Positions 37,430-46,966 of a stretch of DNA of 64,000 nt are shown here, piece by piece. A program made the position numbers and the translations under genes. The notes beneath the pieces were generated by a model that saw only the letters and a list, made by a program, of their open reading frames with translations, did no database searches and had not been told where the DNA came from. Each line of letters starts with the position of its first letter. Position 1 is the first letter of the stretch. This DNA comes from Pseudomonas sp. BMS12 (GTDB taxonomy: Bacteria > Pseudomonadota > Gammaproteobacteria > Pseudomonadales > Pseudomonadaceae): positions 28,637 to 92,636 of the forward strand of contig NZ_LSOF01000009.1 in the NCBI RefSeq assembly GCF_001592875.1. Direction: 5' to 3'.

Positions 37430-37576
37430 TGAACTTCGTTCCTGTAATCGGTGCTAACTTAAGGCACACACTTTGAGGGGCCAAGGCCCGAAAGGCCGCA
37501 TATTCTAAGGATTATCCGGCTGTTTGCAAATCTCTTTTTCGGCGCCACCGGTCGGAGGCGCTACTGACACGCCCGC

Positions 37577-38956
37577 TTAGAGCTTGGGCAGGCCGCCAGC
37601 TCCGGGCATCATGCCGCCAAGACCACGCATCATCTTGGCCATGCCGCCCTTGCTGGTGAATTTCTTCATCATCTTCTGCATCTGCTTGTGCTGCTTGATC
37701 AAGCGACCAACATCCTGCACCTGGGTACCGGAGCCAAGCGCGATACGGCGCTTGCGCGAACCACTGATGACTTCCGGATCGCGGCGCTCGGCAGGCGTCA
37801 TGGAGTTGATGATTGCCTCCATCTGCTTGAACTGCTTCTCGGCGGCGCCCTGGGCGCCCCCCATCTGCGACAGGTTGACGCCACCGATGGACGGCAACTT
37901 GTCCATCAGGCCGCCGAGACCGCCCATGTTCTTCATCTGCTGCAGCTGATCGCGGAAGTCTTCCAGGTCGAAACCCTTGCCCTTCTTCAGCTTCTTGGTG
38001 AGTTTCTCGGCCTTGTCGCGATCGAGGGTCTGCTCGGCCTGCTCGATCAGGCTGAGCACATCGCCCATGCCGAGAATGCGCGAGGCGATACGATCCGGAT
38101 GGAAAGGCTCCAGCGCCTCGCTCTTCTCGCCCATACCGATGAACTTGATCGGCTTGCCGGTGATGGCGCGCACCGACAGTGCGGCACCGCCGCGGGCATC
38201 ACCGTCGACCTTGGTCAGCACCACGCCGGTCAACGGCAGCGCATCACCGAAGGCCTTGGCGGTATTGGCAGCATCCTGACCAGTCATGGCATCGACCACG
38301 AACAGCGTCTCGGCCGGCTTGATCGCCGCATGCACGGCCTGGATCTCGGCCATCATTTCTTCGTCGATGGCCAGGCGACCGGCGGTATCGACGATGACCA
38401 CGTCGATGAACTTGAGCTTGGCTTCGGCAATTGCAGCCTGGGCAATGGCCACAGGCTTCTGGCTGATATCCGAAGGGAAGAAGGTCACGCCGATATCGCT
38501 GGCCAGGGTTTCCAGCTGCTTGATGGCCGCCGGGCGGTAAACGTCGGCCGACACCACCATCACGGTCTTCTTCTTGCGCTCCTTGAGGAAGCGCGCCAGC
38601 TTGCCAGCGGTGGTGGTCTTACCGGCACCCTGCAGGCCAGCCATCAGCACCACGGCGGGCGGCGCGACATTCAGGGCGAGATCTTCGTTGGCCGCGCCCA
38701 TCAGCTCTTCCAGCTCGGCACGGACGATCTTCACGAAGGCCTGGCCCGGGGTCAGGCTCTTCGACACTTCGGTGCCGACCGCGCGATCCTTGACCTTGTT
38801 GACGAAATCCTTGACCACCGGCAGGGCGACATCGGCCTCGAGCAGGGCCATGCGCACCTCGCGCAGGGTGTCCTTGATGTTGTCCTCGGTCAGCTTGGCC
38901 TTGCCGGTAACATGGCGCAGCGTCTGTGACAGGCGGTCGGTTAGGTTCTCGAACAT
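37577..38956 (-). CDS. ffh: Signal recognition particle protein Ffh
   Basis: A 459-residue SRP GTPase. It has the N domain (FENLTDRLSQTLRHV), the G domain with GLQGAGKTT and DTAGR, and a Met-rich M domain (about 300-459, ending in LGGMMPGAGGLPKL) that binds 4.5S RNA and signal sequences. ATG at 38956 matches known Ffh starts; the longer frame adds 23 unrelated residues. Divergent from the CcsA-like gene. Confidence 0.96.
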   Translation of the reverse strand: MFENLTDRLSQTLRHVTGKAKLTEDNIKDTLREVRMALLEADVALPVVKDFVNKVKDRAVGTEVSKSLTPGQAFVKIVRAELEELMGAANEDLALNVAPPAVVLMAGLQGAGKTTTAGKLARFLKERKKKTVMVVSADVYRPAAIKQLETLASDIGVTFFPSDISQKPVAIAQAAIAEAKLKFIDVVIVDTAGRLAIDEEMMAEIQAVHAAIKPAETLFVVDAMTGQDAANTAKAFGDALPLTGVVLTKVDGDARGGAALSVRAITGKPIKFIGMGEKSEALEPFHPDRIASRILGMGDVLSLIEQAEQTLDRDKAEKLTKKLKKGKGFDLEDFRDQLQQMKNMGGLGGLMDKLPSIGGVNLSQMGGAQGAAEKQFKQMEAIINSMTPAERRDPEVISGSRKRRIALGSGTQVQDVGRLIKQHKQMQKMMKKFTSKGGMAKMMRGLGGMMPGAGGLPKL

Positions 38957-39099
38957 GCGCGATCCTTTGAGCGGGGGGCTTGCAGCAAGCTGGCGAGTAT
39001 ACCCAAGAGGCGAGAGCACTGACACCGCCGGCGGTCTTTCGTGAAACGCGTCTTGTGTGCCACACTCACGGCCTTTCGGGCTCCGCCGTACAAGGATTT

Positions 39100-39900
39100 A
39101 TGCACCCTCTGCTGCCCAGCCTGGCCGCCGCAGCCATCTATGCCGGCGCCACCACCTATCAAGGCCTGTATCTGGCCAGACGCGAGTCGCCGAACAAGCC
39201 ACTACTGGCCTTGCTGGCCTTGGTCGCCCTGTTCTGCCATGGCGGCAGCCTGTTCATGCAGCTGCATGCGAGCGCCGGGCTCAGCCTCGACTTCTTCAAC
39301 GCAGCGAGCCTGATCGCCTTCGCGGTGATCGCCATTACCCTGCTGGCCTGCAGCCGTATTCCGGTGGAAAACCTGCTGCTGATCCTGATGCCGCTGGGCA
39401 GCCTGACCGTGCTGCTGGCGCAGTTTCTGCCCAGCGGCACCTTGACCCCTATCGACGAGGAAGCAGGCATTCTCGCCCACATTCTGCTGTCGATCCTGGC
39501 CTACGGCCTACTGACCATCGCCATGTTCCAGGCCCTGCTGCTGTCACTGCAGGACTACCAGCTCAAGCACAAGCATCCGTCAGGCCTGATTCGCAACTTC
39601 CCGCCGCTGCAAACCATGGAAAGCCTGCTGTTCGGCTTCCTCTGGGCCGGCTGGCTACTGCTGTCCCTGTCGTTGCTGTCCGGCTGGCTGTTTTTCGAAG
39701 ACCTGTTCGCCCAGCACCTGGTGCACAAGACCGTACTGTCCTGCATTGCCTGGAGCGTATTCGCCGTCCTGCTGTGGGGCCGCCACCAACTCGGCTGGCG
39801 TGGGCACAAGGCAATCCGCTGGACCCTGGCAGGTTTCTGCCTGCTGATGCTGGCCTACTTCGGCAGCAAGCTGGTCCGCGAATTCATCCTGCATATCTGA
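39100..39900 (+). CDS. CcsA-like cytochrome c assembly family membrane protein (YpjD type)
   Basis: A 266-residue integral membrane protein with about eight helices, of the CcsA/YpjD family (inner-membrane protein often next to ffh). A conserved His lies in LAHILLSILAYGLLT, and the HLVHKTVLSCIAWSVFAVLLWGR block also matches heme-handling relatives. Its role is unproven. ATG at 39100 follows AAGGA. It is followed ten bases later by the CorC-like gene, a conserved pair. Confidence 0.85.
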   Translation: MHPLLPSLAAAAIYAGATTYQGLYLARRESPNKPLLALLALVALFCHGGSLFMQLHASAGLSLDFFNAASLIAFAVIAITLLACSRIPVENLLLILMPLGSLTVLLAQFLPSGTLTPIDEEAGILAHILLSILAYGLLTIAMFQALLLSLQDYQLKHKHPSGLIRNFPPLQTMESLLFGFLWAGWLLLSLSLLSGWLFFEDLFAQHLVHKTVLSCIAWSVFAVLLWGRHQLGWRGHKAIRWTLAGFCLLMLAYFGSKLVREFILHI

Positions 39901-39910
39901 GGCATTGGCC

Positions 39911-41185
39911 GTGGCCGAGCTGCACCCCGGTTTTCTTCTTGGCCTGTTGGCCTTCCTGATCCTCTGCTCGGCGTTTTTCTCCAGTTCCGAGACCGGCATC
40001 ATCAGCCTCAACCGCTACCGCCTGCGGCACAAGGCCCGCGAGGGGCATCGCGGCGCCAAGCGCGCCAGTGCGCTGCTCGGCCGCCCCGACCGCCTGCTCG
40101 GCACCATTCTGATCGGCAACAACTTCGTCAATATTCTCGCCTCGGCCATCGCCACCGTGCTGGCCATGCAGATCTGGGGCGAGGCCGGCATCGCCATCGC
40201 CACAGTGGCGCTGACCATCGTCCTGCTGATCTTCGGTGAGATCACGCCAAAGACCCTGGCCGCGCTGCATCCCGAACGCATTGCCTACCCTGCCAGCCTG
40301 CCGCTGCAGATCATGCTCAAGCTGTTCTACCCGCTGGTGATCGCCCTCAACACCATCAGCAATGGCCTGCTGCGCCTGTTCGGTGTCGACCCCAACGCGC
40401 GCGGCAGCGACAGCCTGACCACCGAGGAGCTGCGCAGCGTGGTGCGCGAGTCCGGTCATGCCCTGCCCGAGAGCCGGCAGAACATGCTGCTCGGCGTACT
40501 GGACCTGGAAACCGTGTCGGTCAACGACGTCATGATCCCGCGCAACGAGATCATCGGCATCGACCTGGAACACTCCCTCGGCCGCATCATCCAGCAGCTG
40601 CAGAACACCCGCCACACTCGCCTGCCGGTGTATCGCCAGGACATCAATCAGATCGAGGGCGTGATCCACATGCGCCAGCTGGCCCGCCGCCTGGCGCACA
40701 ACCAGCTGACCCACGAGACCCTGCTTCAGGCCTGCCAGCCCGCCTACTTCGTCCCGGAAAACACCCCTCTGTCGACCCAGCTGCTCAACTTCCAGAAGGA
40801 GAAGCGGCGCATGGGCCTGGTGGTCGACGAGTACGGCGACGTGCAGGGACTGATCACCCTGGAAGACGTGCTGGAAGAGATCGTCGGCGACCTCAGCGGC
40901 CGCGACCAACAGCAGCATGCCGACATCCAGCCCCAGGAAGATGGCAGCCAGATCATCGAGGGCAGCGCGAATATCCGTGAATTGAACAAGACCCTCGGCT
41001 GGCACCTGCCCAGCGAAGGCCCGAAAACCCTCAACGGCCTGATCACCGAGGCCCTGGAAACCATCCCCGACTGCCCGGTATGCCTGAAGATCGGCCCCTA
41101 TCGCCTGGAGATCCTCGAGTCCAGCGAAAACCGGGTGAAGAGCGTGCGCCTATGGCAGGCGCAGCTCATTCGCAGCGCGGATTGA
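39911..41185 (+). CDS. CNNM/HlyC-CorC family transporter (DUF21-CBS)
   Basis: A 424-residue protein. A DUF21 membrane domain (four helices, residues about 5-180, with SSSETGIISLNRYRLRH) is followed by two CBS domains (VNDVMIPRNEIIGID; YGDVQGLITLEDVLEEIVGD) and a CorC_HlyC C-terminal domain. Such proteins are linked to Mg2+ or Co2+ efflux/homeostasis. GTG at 39911 fits the GAGG spacing; a TTG two codons earlier is also possible. Its 3' end overlaps the convergent SGNH gene by 20 bases. Confidence 0.9.
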   Translation: MAELHPGFLLGLLAFLILCSAFFSSSETGIISLNRYRLRHKAREGHRGAKRASALLGRPDRLLGTILIGNNFVNILASAIATVLAMQIWGEAGIAIATVALTIVLLIFGEITPKTLAALHPERIAYPASLPLQIMLKLFYPLVIALNTISNGLLRLFGVDPNARGSDSLTTEELRSVVRESGHALPESRQNMLLGVLDLETVSVNDVMIPRNEIIGIDLEHSLGRIIQQLQNTRHTRLPVYRQDINQIEGVIHMRQLARRLAHNQLTHETLLQACQPAYFVPENTPLSTQLLNFQKEKRRMGLVVDEYGDVQGLITLEDVLEEIVGDLSGRDQQQHADIQPQEDGSQIIEGSANIRELNKTLGWHLPSEGPKTLNGLITEALETIPDCPVCLKIGPYRLEILESSENRVKSVRLWQAQLIRSAD

Positions 41186-41897
41186 GGCGCTCGGCCAGTC
41201 CCTCCGCCCACACCCGATAGCCCAGCGTCGAAGGGTGGTAACCATCGCGCGCCAGGTACTCCGGCGTGACCGTCAGCCCGAGCTTCACGTAATCCACACG
41301 TTCCTCGGCACTGGTTCGACGCAGCGCCTCATCCAGCAACGCGGCACGTAGCCCGAGCAGGCGCCGTAACAGCCAGGGCAAGGCCGTGAAATGCTGGATC
41401 GGCGGAACCCCCGTGAAAGCTACCTGCGTACCACGCGCCGCCAGGGCCCGACTCAGACCGCGCAATGCCTGACACCAGCGCGCCAGCGAGCTGAGGTGAG
41501 TGGTGTCGTTGACGCCGAACACCAGCAACACCAGGTCCGCCGGCTCGCGCAACGCCAGCGGCAGCAGACGCTCACAGGCCTCACCCGCGGTAATGCCGTT
41601 CTCCCCACAGGCGCGCCACGCCACCGGGCGCTGCCAGCGAACGGACAAGGCCTGGGCCAGCTGGCCAGCCAATGCCTCGGTCTGCGCCTCGACCCCGACG
41701 CCCGCCACGGTGGACTCGCCGATCAGCAACAAGCGCAACGGCTCGCCAACGTATCCGGCACCGGCCAGACCGGACTGAGCGCCCGCGGCCGGCGCCAGAC
41801 GCAACGCCGTACGCCGCGTCCACAGAGCCTGCGGCAGGGCAACCGGCAGCAGGGCCAGGGTCAGGCCCCACCAGAGGCCAGCACGCCAGCGGCTCAC
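41166..41897 (-). CDS. SGNH/GDSL hydrolase family protein
   Basis: A 243-residue protein with a signal peptide-like N-terminus and the four SGNH blocks: Ser in LIGESTVAG (about 62), Gly in CGENGITAG, Asn in FGVNDTTH and Asp/His in [10 protein letters not shown]. It is probably an exported esterase or deacetylase. The true start is a GTG that overlaps the purT stop by four bases (GTGA); the longer upstream frame is antisense-like translation of purT. Substrate unknown. Confidence 0.82.
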   Translation of the reverse strand: MSRWRAGLWWGLTLALLPVALPQALWTRRTALRLAPAAGAQSGLAGAGYVGEPLRLLLIGESTVAGVGVEAQTEALAGQLAQALSVRWQRPVAWRACGENGITAGEACERLLPLALREPADLVLLVFGVNDTTHLSSLARWCQALRGLSRALAARGTQVAFTGVPPIQHFTALPWLLRRLLGLRAALLDEALRRTSAEERVDYVKLGLTVTPEYLARDGYHPSTLGYRVWAEGLAERLNPRCE

Positions 41898-43075
41898 AGC
41901 TCGACCTTGACCGCCTCGGAAGCCCGCACGGCCTTGGCGCGTGCTGCCTCGACACTCTCGTCGCGCGCCAGGGCCACACCCATGCGGCGCTGACCATCGA
42001 CCTCCGGCTTGCCGAACAGGCGCAGTGCCGTGTCCGGCTCGGCCAGCGCGGCGCCGAGGTTGGCGAAAGCCGTCTGCTGCGAGCGGCCCTCGACCAGGAT
42101 CACCGAAGAGGCGGATGGCCCGAACTGGCGGATCACCGGGATCGGCAGGCCGAGAATGGCCCGCGCATGCAGGGCGAACTCGGAAAGATCCTGGGAAATC
42201 AGGGTGACCAGACCGGTGTCGTGCGGACGCGGCGAGACCTCGCTGAACCACACCTGATCGCCCTTGACGAACAGCTCCACGCCGAACAGGCCGCGACCAC
42301 CAAGGGCCTCGGTGACCGCCAGGGCCACGCGCTCGGATTCGGCCAGGGCCTGAGCACTCATCGCCTGCGGCTGCCAGGACTCGTGGTAGTCGCCTTTGAC
42401 CTGGCGATGGCCGACCGGCGCGCAGAAGGCGGTGCCGCCGACATGACGCACGGTGAGCAGGGTGATCTCGTAGTCGAAGTCGATGAAGCCCTCCACGATC
42501 ACCCGCCCCTTGCCGGCGCGCCCCCCTTCCTGGGCGTAATCCCAGGTAGAGCGCAGGTCGGCGTCGGATTTCAGTACGCTCTGGCCCTTGCCGGAGGAAC
42601 TCATGATCGGCTTGACCACGCAGGGATAACCGACCGCTTCGACCCCGGCGACATAGGCCTCGTAGGTGTCGGCGAAGTGATAGGGCGAGGTCGGCAGGCC
42701 CAGCTCCTCGGCGGCCAGGCGCCGGATACCCTCGCGATTCATGGTCAGGCGAGCGGCACGCGCGGTGGGAACCACAGTGAAGCCCTCGGCCTCCAGCTCG
42801 ACCAGGGTGTTGGTGGCGATGGCCTCGATCTCGGGCACGATGTAATGCGGCTGTTCCTGCTCGATCACCGCACGCAGCGCGGCGCCATCGAGCATGCTGA
42901 TCACATGGCTGCGATGGGCGACCTGCATGGCCGGGGCATTGGCGTAGCGATCGACGGCAATCACTTCGCAGCCCAGGCGCTGCAACTCGATCACCACTTC
43001 CTTGCCCAGCTCACCCGAGCCACAGAGCAGAACGCGAGTCGCGGTCGGCGACAAAGGGGTACCGATACGGGGCAT
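41894..43075 (-). CDS. purT: Formate-dependent phosphoribosylglycinamide formyltransferase
   Basis: A 393-residue ATP-grasp enzyme making formyl-GAR from GAR, formate and ATP, the folate-independent route at step three of purine synthesis. The N-terminus [25 protein letters not shown] and [10 protein letters not shown] are PurT signatures. The downstream SGNH gene overlaps by four bases. Confidence 0.96.
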   Translation of the reverse strand: MPRIGTPLSPTATRVLLCGSGELGKEVVIELQRLGCEVIAVDRYANAPAMQVAHRSHVISMLDGAALRAVIEQEQPHYIVPEIEAIATNTLVELEAEGFTVVPTARAARLTMNREGIRRLAAEELGLPTSPYHFADTYEAYVAGVEAVGYPCVVKPIMSSSGKGQSVLKSDADLRSTWDYAQEGGRAGKGRVIVEGFIDFDYEITLLTVRHVGGTAFCAPVGHRQVKGDYHESWQPQAMSAQALAESERVALAVTEALGGRGLFGVELFVKGDQVWFSEVSPRPHDTGLVTLISQDLSEFALHARAILGLPIPVIRQFGPSASSVILVEGRSQQTAFANLGAALAEPDTALRLFGKPEVDGQRRMGVALARDESVEAARAKAVRASEAVKVEL

Positions 43076-43109
43076 GTGGATGTCCTCGGGAATAGGGGAG
43101 AAAGGAAAC

Positions 43110-43316
43110 TTAGGAGTGTGCGGGCCGCTGCAGGAACTGGCCGGCGGCCTGTGTGCGCTCGACGCAGTGCTGCAGCACCTGGCGTCGCTCGTCGTTGCTC
43201 ATGCGGCCCCACTGGGTGATCTCGGCCGCCGTGCGCTGGCAGCCGATGCAGATGTCCTGCTCGTCCAGCGCGCAGACACTGACGCAGGGCGATTTGACCG
43301 GGCGTTCGTCGCTCAC
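43110..43316 (-). CDS. DUF1289 family Cys-rich protein
   Basis: A 68-residue protein with the DUF1289 pattern: [28 protein letters not shown], four Cys in a C-x3-C-x7-C-x2-C layout that may bind a metal or iron-sulfur cluster. Function unknown. It overlaps the gamma-carbonic anhydrase gene by four bases, which suggests coupled translation within the minus-strand unit Nudix - gamma-CA - DUF1289 - purT. Confidence 0.88.
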   Translation of the reverse strand: MSDERPVKSPCVSVCALDEQDICIGCQRTAAEITQWGRMSNDERRQVLQHCVERTQAAGQFLQRPAHS

Positions 43317-43837
43317 GCCTCGTCCTCGACCAGCTCGCGGGCGTAGCGCTGGGCGTTATGCACGTAGTGGGCGGCACTGGCCTCGAGCATCTTCTTCTGC
43401 TGTTCGCTGAGCTCGCGTACCACCTTGCCCGGGCTACCCATCACCAGGCTGCCATCGGGAATTTCCTTGCCTTCGGGGATCAGGCTGTTGGCGCCGATGA
43501 TGCAGTACTTGCCGATCTTGGCGCCGTTGAGGATCACCGCATTGATGCCGATCAGGCTGTAATCGCCGACGCTGCAGCCGTGCATCATCACGTTGTGGCC
43601 AACGGTGACACCCTTGCCCAGGGTCAGCGGAAAGCCCATGTCGGTGTGCATCACGGTGCCGTCCTGCACATTGCTGTTCTCGCCGATATGAATCAGCTCG
43701 TTGTCACCGCGCAGCACGGCGCCAAACCAGACACTGGCGCCCTGCTCCAGGCGCACCTTGCCGATGGCGCAAGCGGTCGGCGCGATCCAGCTTTGCGGGT
43801 GGGCATCCACGCGGGCGTCGCCCAGGCGATATTTCAT
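43313..43837 (-). CDS. Gamma-carbonic anhydrase family protein
   Basis: A 174-residue left-handed beta-helix protein of the YrdA/PaaY type. Hexapeptide repeats run from about residue 20 to 140; zinc-binding His residues are in VMHTDMG and [11 protein letters not shown]. The family ranges from active carbonic anhydrases to proteins without proven activity. Length is typical. Confidence 0.88.
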   Translation of the reverse strand: MKYRLGDARVDAHPQSWIAPTACAIGKVRLEQGASVWFGAVLRGDNELIHIGENSNVQDGTVMHTDMGFPLTLGKGVTVGHNVMMHGCSVGDYSLIGINAVILNGAKIGKYCIIGANSLIPEGKEIPDGSLVMGSPGKVVRELSEQQKKMLEASAAHYVHNAQRYARELVEDEA

Positions 43838-43849
43838 GTGGCGTTCCTC

Positions 43850-44458
43850 TCAAACCTTGATGATCTGTACCGATGCTTGCGGCGGGCGCTGCAGGTCGAT
43901 GCCGGCGTCGAACGCCAGATTGACCAGCTCGACGATCATCACCGCCGTCAGCCCCCAGATCTTGTAACTGTCGTAGTGATAGCAGGGCACGTACCAGCTG
44001 CGCCCCTCGTAATCGATGCGATGGGTCACCTCGCGCGGCGCCTCCAGAAAGAAGCGCAGCGGCACGGAAAATACCGAGGCGATCTCGCTGTCGTTGGCGC
44101 GGTACTCGACGTAGTCCGGCACCACCCCGACATAAGGTGTGACATGAATGCCGAAACGCGACACCAGCGGGCTGAGCGGGCCGACCATCTCCACCAGACC
44201 GGGTGGCAGGCCGACCTCCTCCTCCGCCTCGCGCAGGGCGGTGAAGGCGAGGTCGGGATCGGTGGCATCGCGCCGACCGCCAGGGAAAGCCACCTCGCCG
44301 CCATGGGTGGACAGGCCGCTGGCGCGCAGGGTCAGCACCAGTTCCGGCTCGTCGCTGCGGGTCAGCGGCACCAGCACGGCCGCCTCCGGGTAGCGCAGGT
44401 CGGTCTCCAGGATACGCGGGCTATGGCCGCGCACACGCTGCAGGAGCTCGTCGAGCAT
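43850..44458 (-). CDS. Nudix hydrolase, CoA pyrophosphatase type
   Basis: A 202-residue protein with a Nudix box (GGRRDATDPDLAFTALREAE and on: REAEEEVGL) and the upstream ASGLSTHGGEVAFPGG typical of CoA pyrophosphatases (NudL/YeaB). It would cut CoA to 3',5'-ADP and phosphopantetheine. First gene of the unit leading into the gamma-CA gene, 12 bases before it. Confidence 0.88.
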   Translation of the reverse strand: MLDELLQRVRGHSPRILETDLRYPEAAVLVPLTRSDEPELVLTLRASGLSTHGGEVAFPGGRRDATDPDLAFTALREAEEEVGLPPGLVEMVGPLSPLVSRFGIHVTPYVGVVPDYVEYRANDSEIASVFSVPLRFFLEAPREVTHRIDYEGRSWYVPCYHYDSYKIWGLTAVMIVELVNLAFDAGIDLQRPPQASVQIIKV

Positions 44459-44605
44459 GATTGTTCTCGGTTCTTCTAGGTTCTTCTGTTCTGTCCGGCA
44501 TCATGGCATGAAGGCGCAGCGCGCCCAAGACCCGCAGATCATCGGCCGACTTGCCGCGACCCGAGATATGGCGCCAACATGGGCGAAGCATCAGGAGAGC
44601 CCGGC

Positions 44606-45151
44606 ATGAAATTCTGCAGCCAGTGTGGCGGCCCAGTGGAGCAGCGTATTCCAGAGGGCGACAATCGCCTGCGCCATGTCTGCCCACACTGCCACACCAT
44701 CCATTACCAGAACCCACGCATAGTCGCCGGCTGCCTGCCGATATGGGGCGAGCAGGTGCTGTTGTGCCGGCGCGCCATCGAGCCGCGCCGAGGCTACTGG
44801 ACCCTGCCAGCCGGCTTCATGGAGAACGGCGAGACCCTGGCCCAGGCCGCCGCGCGCGAGACCGACGAAGAAGCCTGCGCACGGGTGCGCGAGCTGCAGC
44901 TGTACACCCTGTTCGACCTGCCGCACATCAGCCAGCTCTATGTGTTCTTCCGCGCCGAGCTGGTCGACCTGGATTTCCGCGCCGGCGAGGAAAGCCTGGA
45001 GGTACAGCTGTTCCACGAGCACGAGATTCCCTGGAACGAGCTGGCCTTCCCCACGGTGGGCCGCACCCTCAAGTGCTATTTCGCCGACCGCCTGGAGCAC
45101 AGCTACCCGATTCGCAACGAAGGCCTGGCGGCACTGCGCCCTCGCGACTGA
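44606..45151 (+). CDS. Nudix hydrolase with N-terminal zinc ribbon
   Basis: A 181-residue protein. Residues 1-40 form a zinc ribbon (FCSQCGG ... HVCPHCH); the Nudix box is GFMENGETLAQAAARETDEE. This resembles NudC-like NADH pyrophosphatases but is shorter and lacks the NudC SQPWPFP motif, so the substrate is uncertain. ATG at 44606 has AGGAG at good spacing. Divergent from the CoA pyrophosphatase gene. Confidence 0.85.
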   Translation: MKFCSQCGGPVEQRIPEGDNRLRHVCPHCHTIHYQNPRIVAGCLPIWGEQVLLCRRAIEPRRGYWTLPAGFMENGETLAQAAARETDEEACARVRELQLYTLFDLPHISQLYVFFRAELVDLDFRAGEESLEVQLFHEHEIPWNELAFPTVGRTLKCYFADRLEHSYPIRNEGLAALRPRD

Positions 45152-45202
45152 GGCCGTCTATAGTCCTTTCTGCACCCTGAACAGCCAGCAGACGGAGGCA
45201 CC

Positions 45203-45433
45203 ATGGACACCAGCGAACACAACCTGAGCAGCCTGTTCAAGCAGCTCGGCCTACCGGCCGGCCGCGCCGACATCGATACTTTCCTGCGCGAACACCGCCT
45301 GGCCGAAGGTCAGGCCCTGCCGCTGGCGCCCTTCTGGAACAAGGCCCAGTCGCAATTTCTTGCCGAATCCCTGGCCGAGGACTCGGACTGGGCCGAGCTG
45401 GCCGACGAACTGGCCCTGCTGCTGTCGCCGTAA
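45203..45433 (+). CDS. DUF2789 family protein
   Basis: A 76-residue helical acidic protein with the DUF2789 pattern (LSSLFKQLGLPAGRADIDTFL and PFWNKAQSQFLAESLAEDSDWAELADEL). Function unknown; common in Pseudomonas. ACGGAGG precedes the ATG. Confidence 0.85.
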   Translation: MDTSEHNLSSLFKQLGLPAGRADIDTFLREHRLAEGQALPLAPFWNKAQSQFLAESLAEDSDWAELADELALLLSP

Positions 45434-45569
45434 GGCGGCCGCCTTCCGCCCATCCTTCTGTTCACCATCCGACCGCCGACGATTGAACATCCCCTTCGGC
45501 ATAGGCAGACTCTCGCGCTATAACAACCTGAAACATCAGGGCCAATACTGAATACCTCGGAACATCGCA

Positions 45570-46073
45570 ATGCGCTGGCTGCTCGCCCTACTCTGCATCA
45601 CCACCCTCGGCCTCGCCCAAGCCTCTACCGCACCCACGCTGCGCGGCAAGGCAATAGACAAGGTGCTGGTGGTCAAATCCGAACGCAAGCTGCATTTGCT
45701 GGGGCGCGGCGAGGTGCTCAAGACCTATCGCATTTCTCTGGGCAAGCAGCCCGCGGGAGCCAAGTTGCGTGAAGGCGACAGCCGCACCCCGGAAGGCTTC
45801 TACTGGATCGACTGGCGCAAGACCAGCGACAAGTACAACCTGTCCATGCACATCTCCTACCCCAATGCCCGTGATGCGGCCAATGCCCGCAAGAAGGGGG
45901 TTTCCGCCGGTGGCATGATCATGATCCACGGCACCCCGCTGGACGACGAATACCCCGAGTGGTTCTTCAGCACACTGGACTGGACCGAAGGCTGCATCGC
46001 CATGCGCAACACCGACATGCGCGAGGTCTGGAACCTGGTGCAGGACGGCACGCTGATCGAAATCCGCCCCTGA
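45570..46073 (+). CDS. L,D-transpeptidase (YkuD) family protein
   Basis: A 167-residue exported protein with a signal peptide (LLALLCITTLGLAQA). The YkuD domain contains VLVVKSERKLHLLG at its start, the His in MIMIHGTP and the catalytic Cys in TEGCIAMRN. Members form 3-3 peptidoglycan cross-links or attach lipoproteins; small stand-alone enzymes such as this are often of the YafK/ErfK class. Which reaction applies is unclear. Confidence 0.85.
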   Translation: MRWLLALLCITTLGLAQASTAPTLRGKAIDKVLVVKSERKLHLLGRGEVLKTYRISLGKQPAGAKLREGDSRTPEGFYWIDWRKTSDKYNLSMHISYPNARDAANARKKGVSAGGMIMIHGTPLDDEYPEWFFSTLDWTEGCIAMRNTDMREVWNLVQDGTLIEIRP

Positions 46074-46193
46074 GGATTTGCTGCGCGTCGGCCATGCGTC
46101 GTTGGGAGAGGGCCTCGGGCGCTCATTTACTCGATGCAAACTCCGCACCCTCGCCCCTCTCCCACCTAGCCTGGCTCTAGCTCGCAAAATCCT
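46074..46193. repeat. Candidate MITE-like imperfect inverted-repeat element
   Basis: After the L,D-transpeptidase stop, the ends AGGATTTGC (about 46073-46081) and GCAAAATCCT (about 46184-46193) are nearly complementary, and inside them GGGAGAGGGC (46104-46113) matches GCCCCTCTCCC (46153-46163) with one extra base. No gene is seen. It has the nested form of a small non-autonomous repeat; copies elsewhere are unverified. Confidence 0.35.
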
Positions 46194-46262
46194 GAAGCCA
46201 CCGCAGCGCGAGGCGCCCGAGCTGCGCCTGCTTCATGCCCATCGATCAAAATTTGCTCAACG

Positions 46263-46282
46263 TTAATTTGCGCGATAAATTA
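46263..46282 (+). promoter_or_regulatory. Candidate OhrR operator before ohrR
   Basis: TAATTT-GCGCGAT-AAATTA is a perfect 6-bp inverted repeat with a GCGC centre, 31 bases upstream of ohrR. It resembles the two palindromes upstream of ohr and fits autoregulation. Confidence 0.55.
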
Positions 46283-46312
46283 TTGCGCAGATACCTCGCG
46301 GAGAGCCGCACC

Positions 46313-46762
46313 ATGACCCAACCCAAATCCTGCGCCGCCCTGCAGCTGGACAACCAGCTGTGCTTTGCCCTGCACTCCACTTCTTTACTGATGACCAAGG
46401 CCTACAAGCCGCTGCTGCAGGGTATCGGCCTGACCTACCCGCAATACCTGGCCATGCTGGTGCTCTGGGAAGGCGATGGCATCACCGTCGGCGATATCAG
46501 TGCCCGTCTGCTTACCGACCCCGGCTCGCTGACCCCGCTGCTCAAGCGCCTGGAGGGCGAAGGACTGATCACTCGCACCCGCAGCAGTGCCGACGAACGG
46601 GTGGTGGAGCTACGCCTGACGGATAAAGGCCGCGCCCTGCAACTGGAGGCCGAGCGCTTTCCCGGCTGCATTCTCGAGGCCAGCGGCCAAACCATGGAAC
46701 AGATCAGCGCCCTCAAAGACCAGATAGTTGCCCTACGCAACCAGCTGCAACAGAGCGTCTGA
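46313..46762 (+). CDS. ohrR: Organic hydroperoxide-sensing MarR-family repressor OhrR
   Basis: A 149-residue MarR-type regulator. Cys17 (LDNQLCFALHSTSLLMTKAYKPLL) is the peroxide-sensing residue of OhrR, and Cys119 (FPGCILEAS) matches the resolving Cys of two-Cys OhrR. The winged helix includes TVGDISARLLTDPGSLTPLLKRLEGEGL. It should release its operators when organic hydroperoxides oxidise Cys17. ATG at 46313 fits GGAG and the family length; the upstream frame would include the operator. Followed by its target ohr. Confidence 0.93.
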   Translation: MTQPKSCAALQLDNQLCFALHSTSLLMTKAYKPLLQGIGLTYPQYLAMLVLWEGDGITVGDISARLLTDPGSLTPLLKRLEGEGLITRTRSSADERVVELRLTDKGRALQLEAERFPGCILEASGQTMEQISALKDQIVALRNQLQQSV

Positions 46763-46874
46763 GCCCTCTGCGCGCCACTGCACCTAAGGGCGCGCAACCC
46801 TCCTTTCTCGCCCCTCCCCCCGCGGTTTATTCCAACAACGATTCAAGGCAGATCAAAATCTTCTAAAAATTATC

Positions 46875-46884
46875 TTGCGCGCAA
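46875..46884 (+). promoter_or_regulatory. Candidate OhrR operator 1 before ohr
   Basis: TTGCGCGCAA palindrome flanked by AT-rich arms (AATTATC ... AATTAAAT), 83 bases upstream of ohr. Confidence 0.55.
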
Positions 46885-46920
46885 AATTAAATAGGGCTAA
46901 CTTCTGCTTCACGCACTTAC

Positions 46921-46932
46921 TTAGCGCGCTAA
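46921..46932 (+). promoter_or_regulatory. Candidate OhrR operator 2 before ohr
   Basis: TTAGCGCGCTAA, a perfect 12-bp palindrome, about 46 bases centre-to-centre from the first one and 35 bases upstream of ohr. Confidence 0.55.
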
Positions 46933-46966
46933 ATTTTAGACAGCAAATCAAATCGGAGACATCGCC

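Noticed and set aside
37688..38929. 413-codon plus-strand frame
   Set aside because: Antisense to ffh and rich in His/Leu/Gln without any domain.
41898..42251. N-terminal extension of the SGNH hydrolase
   Set aside because: It reads purT in another frame; the GTG overlapping the purT stop gives a proper signal peptide and family length.
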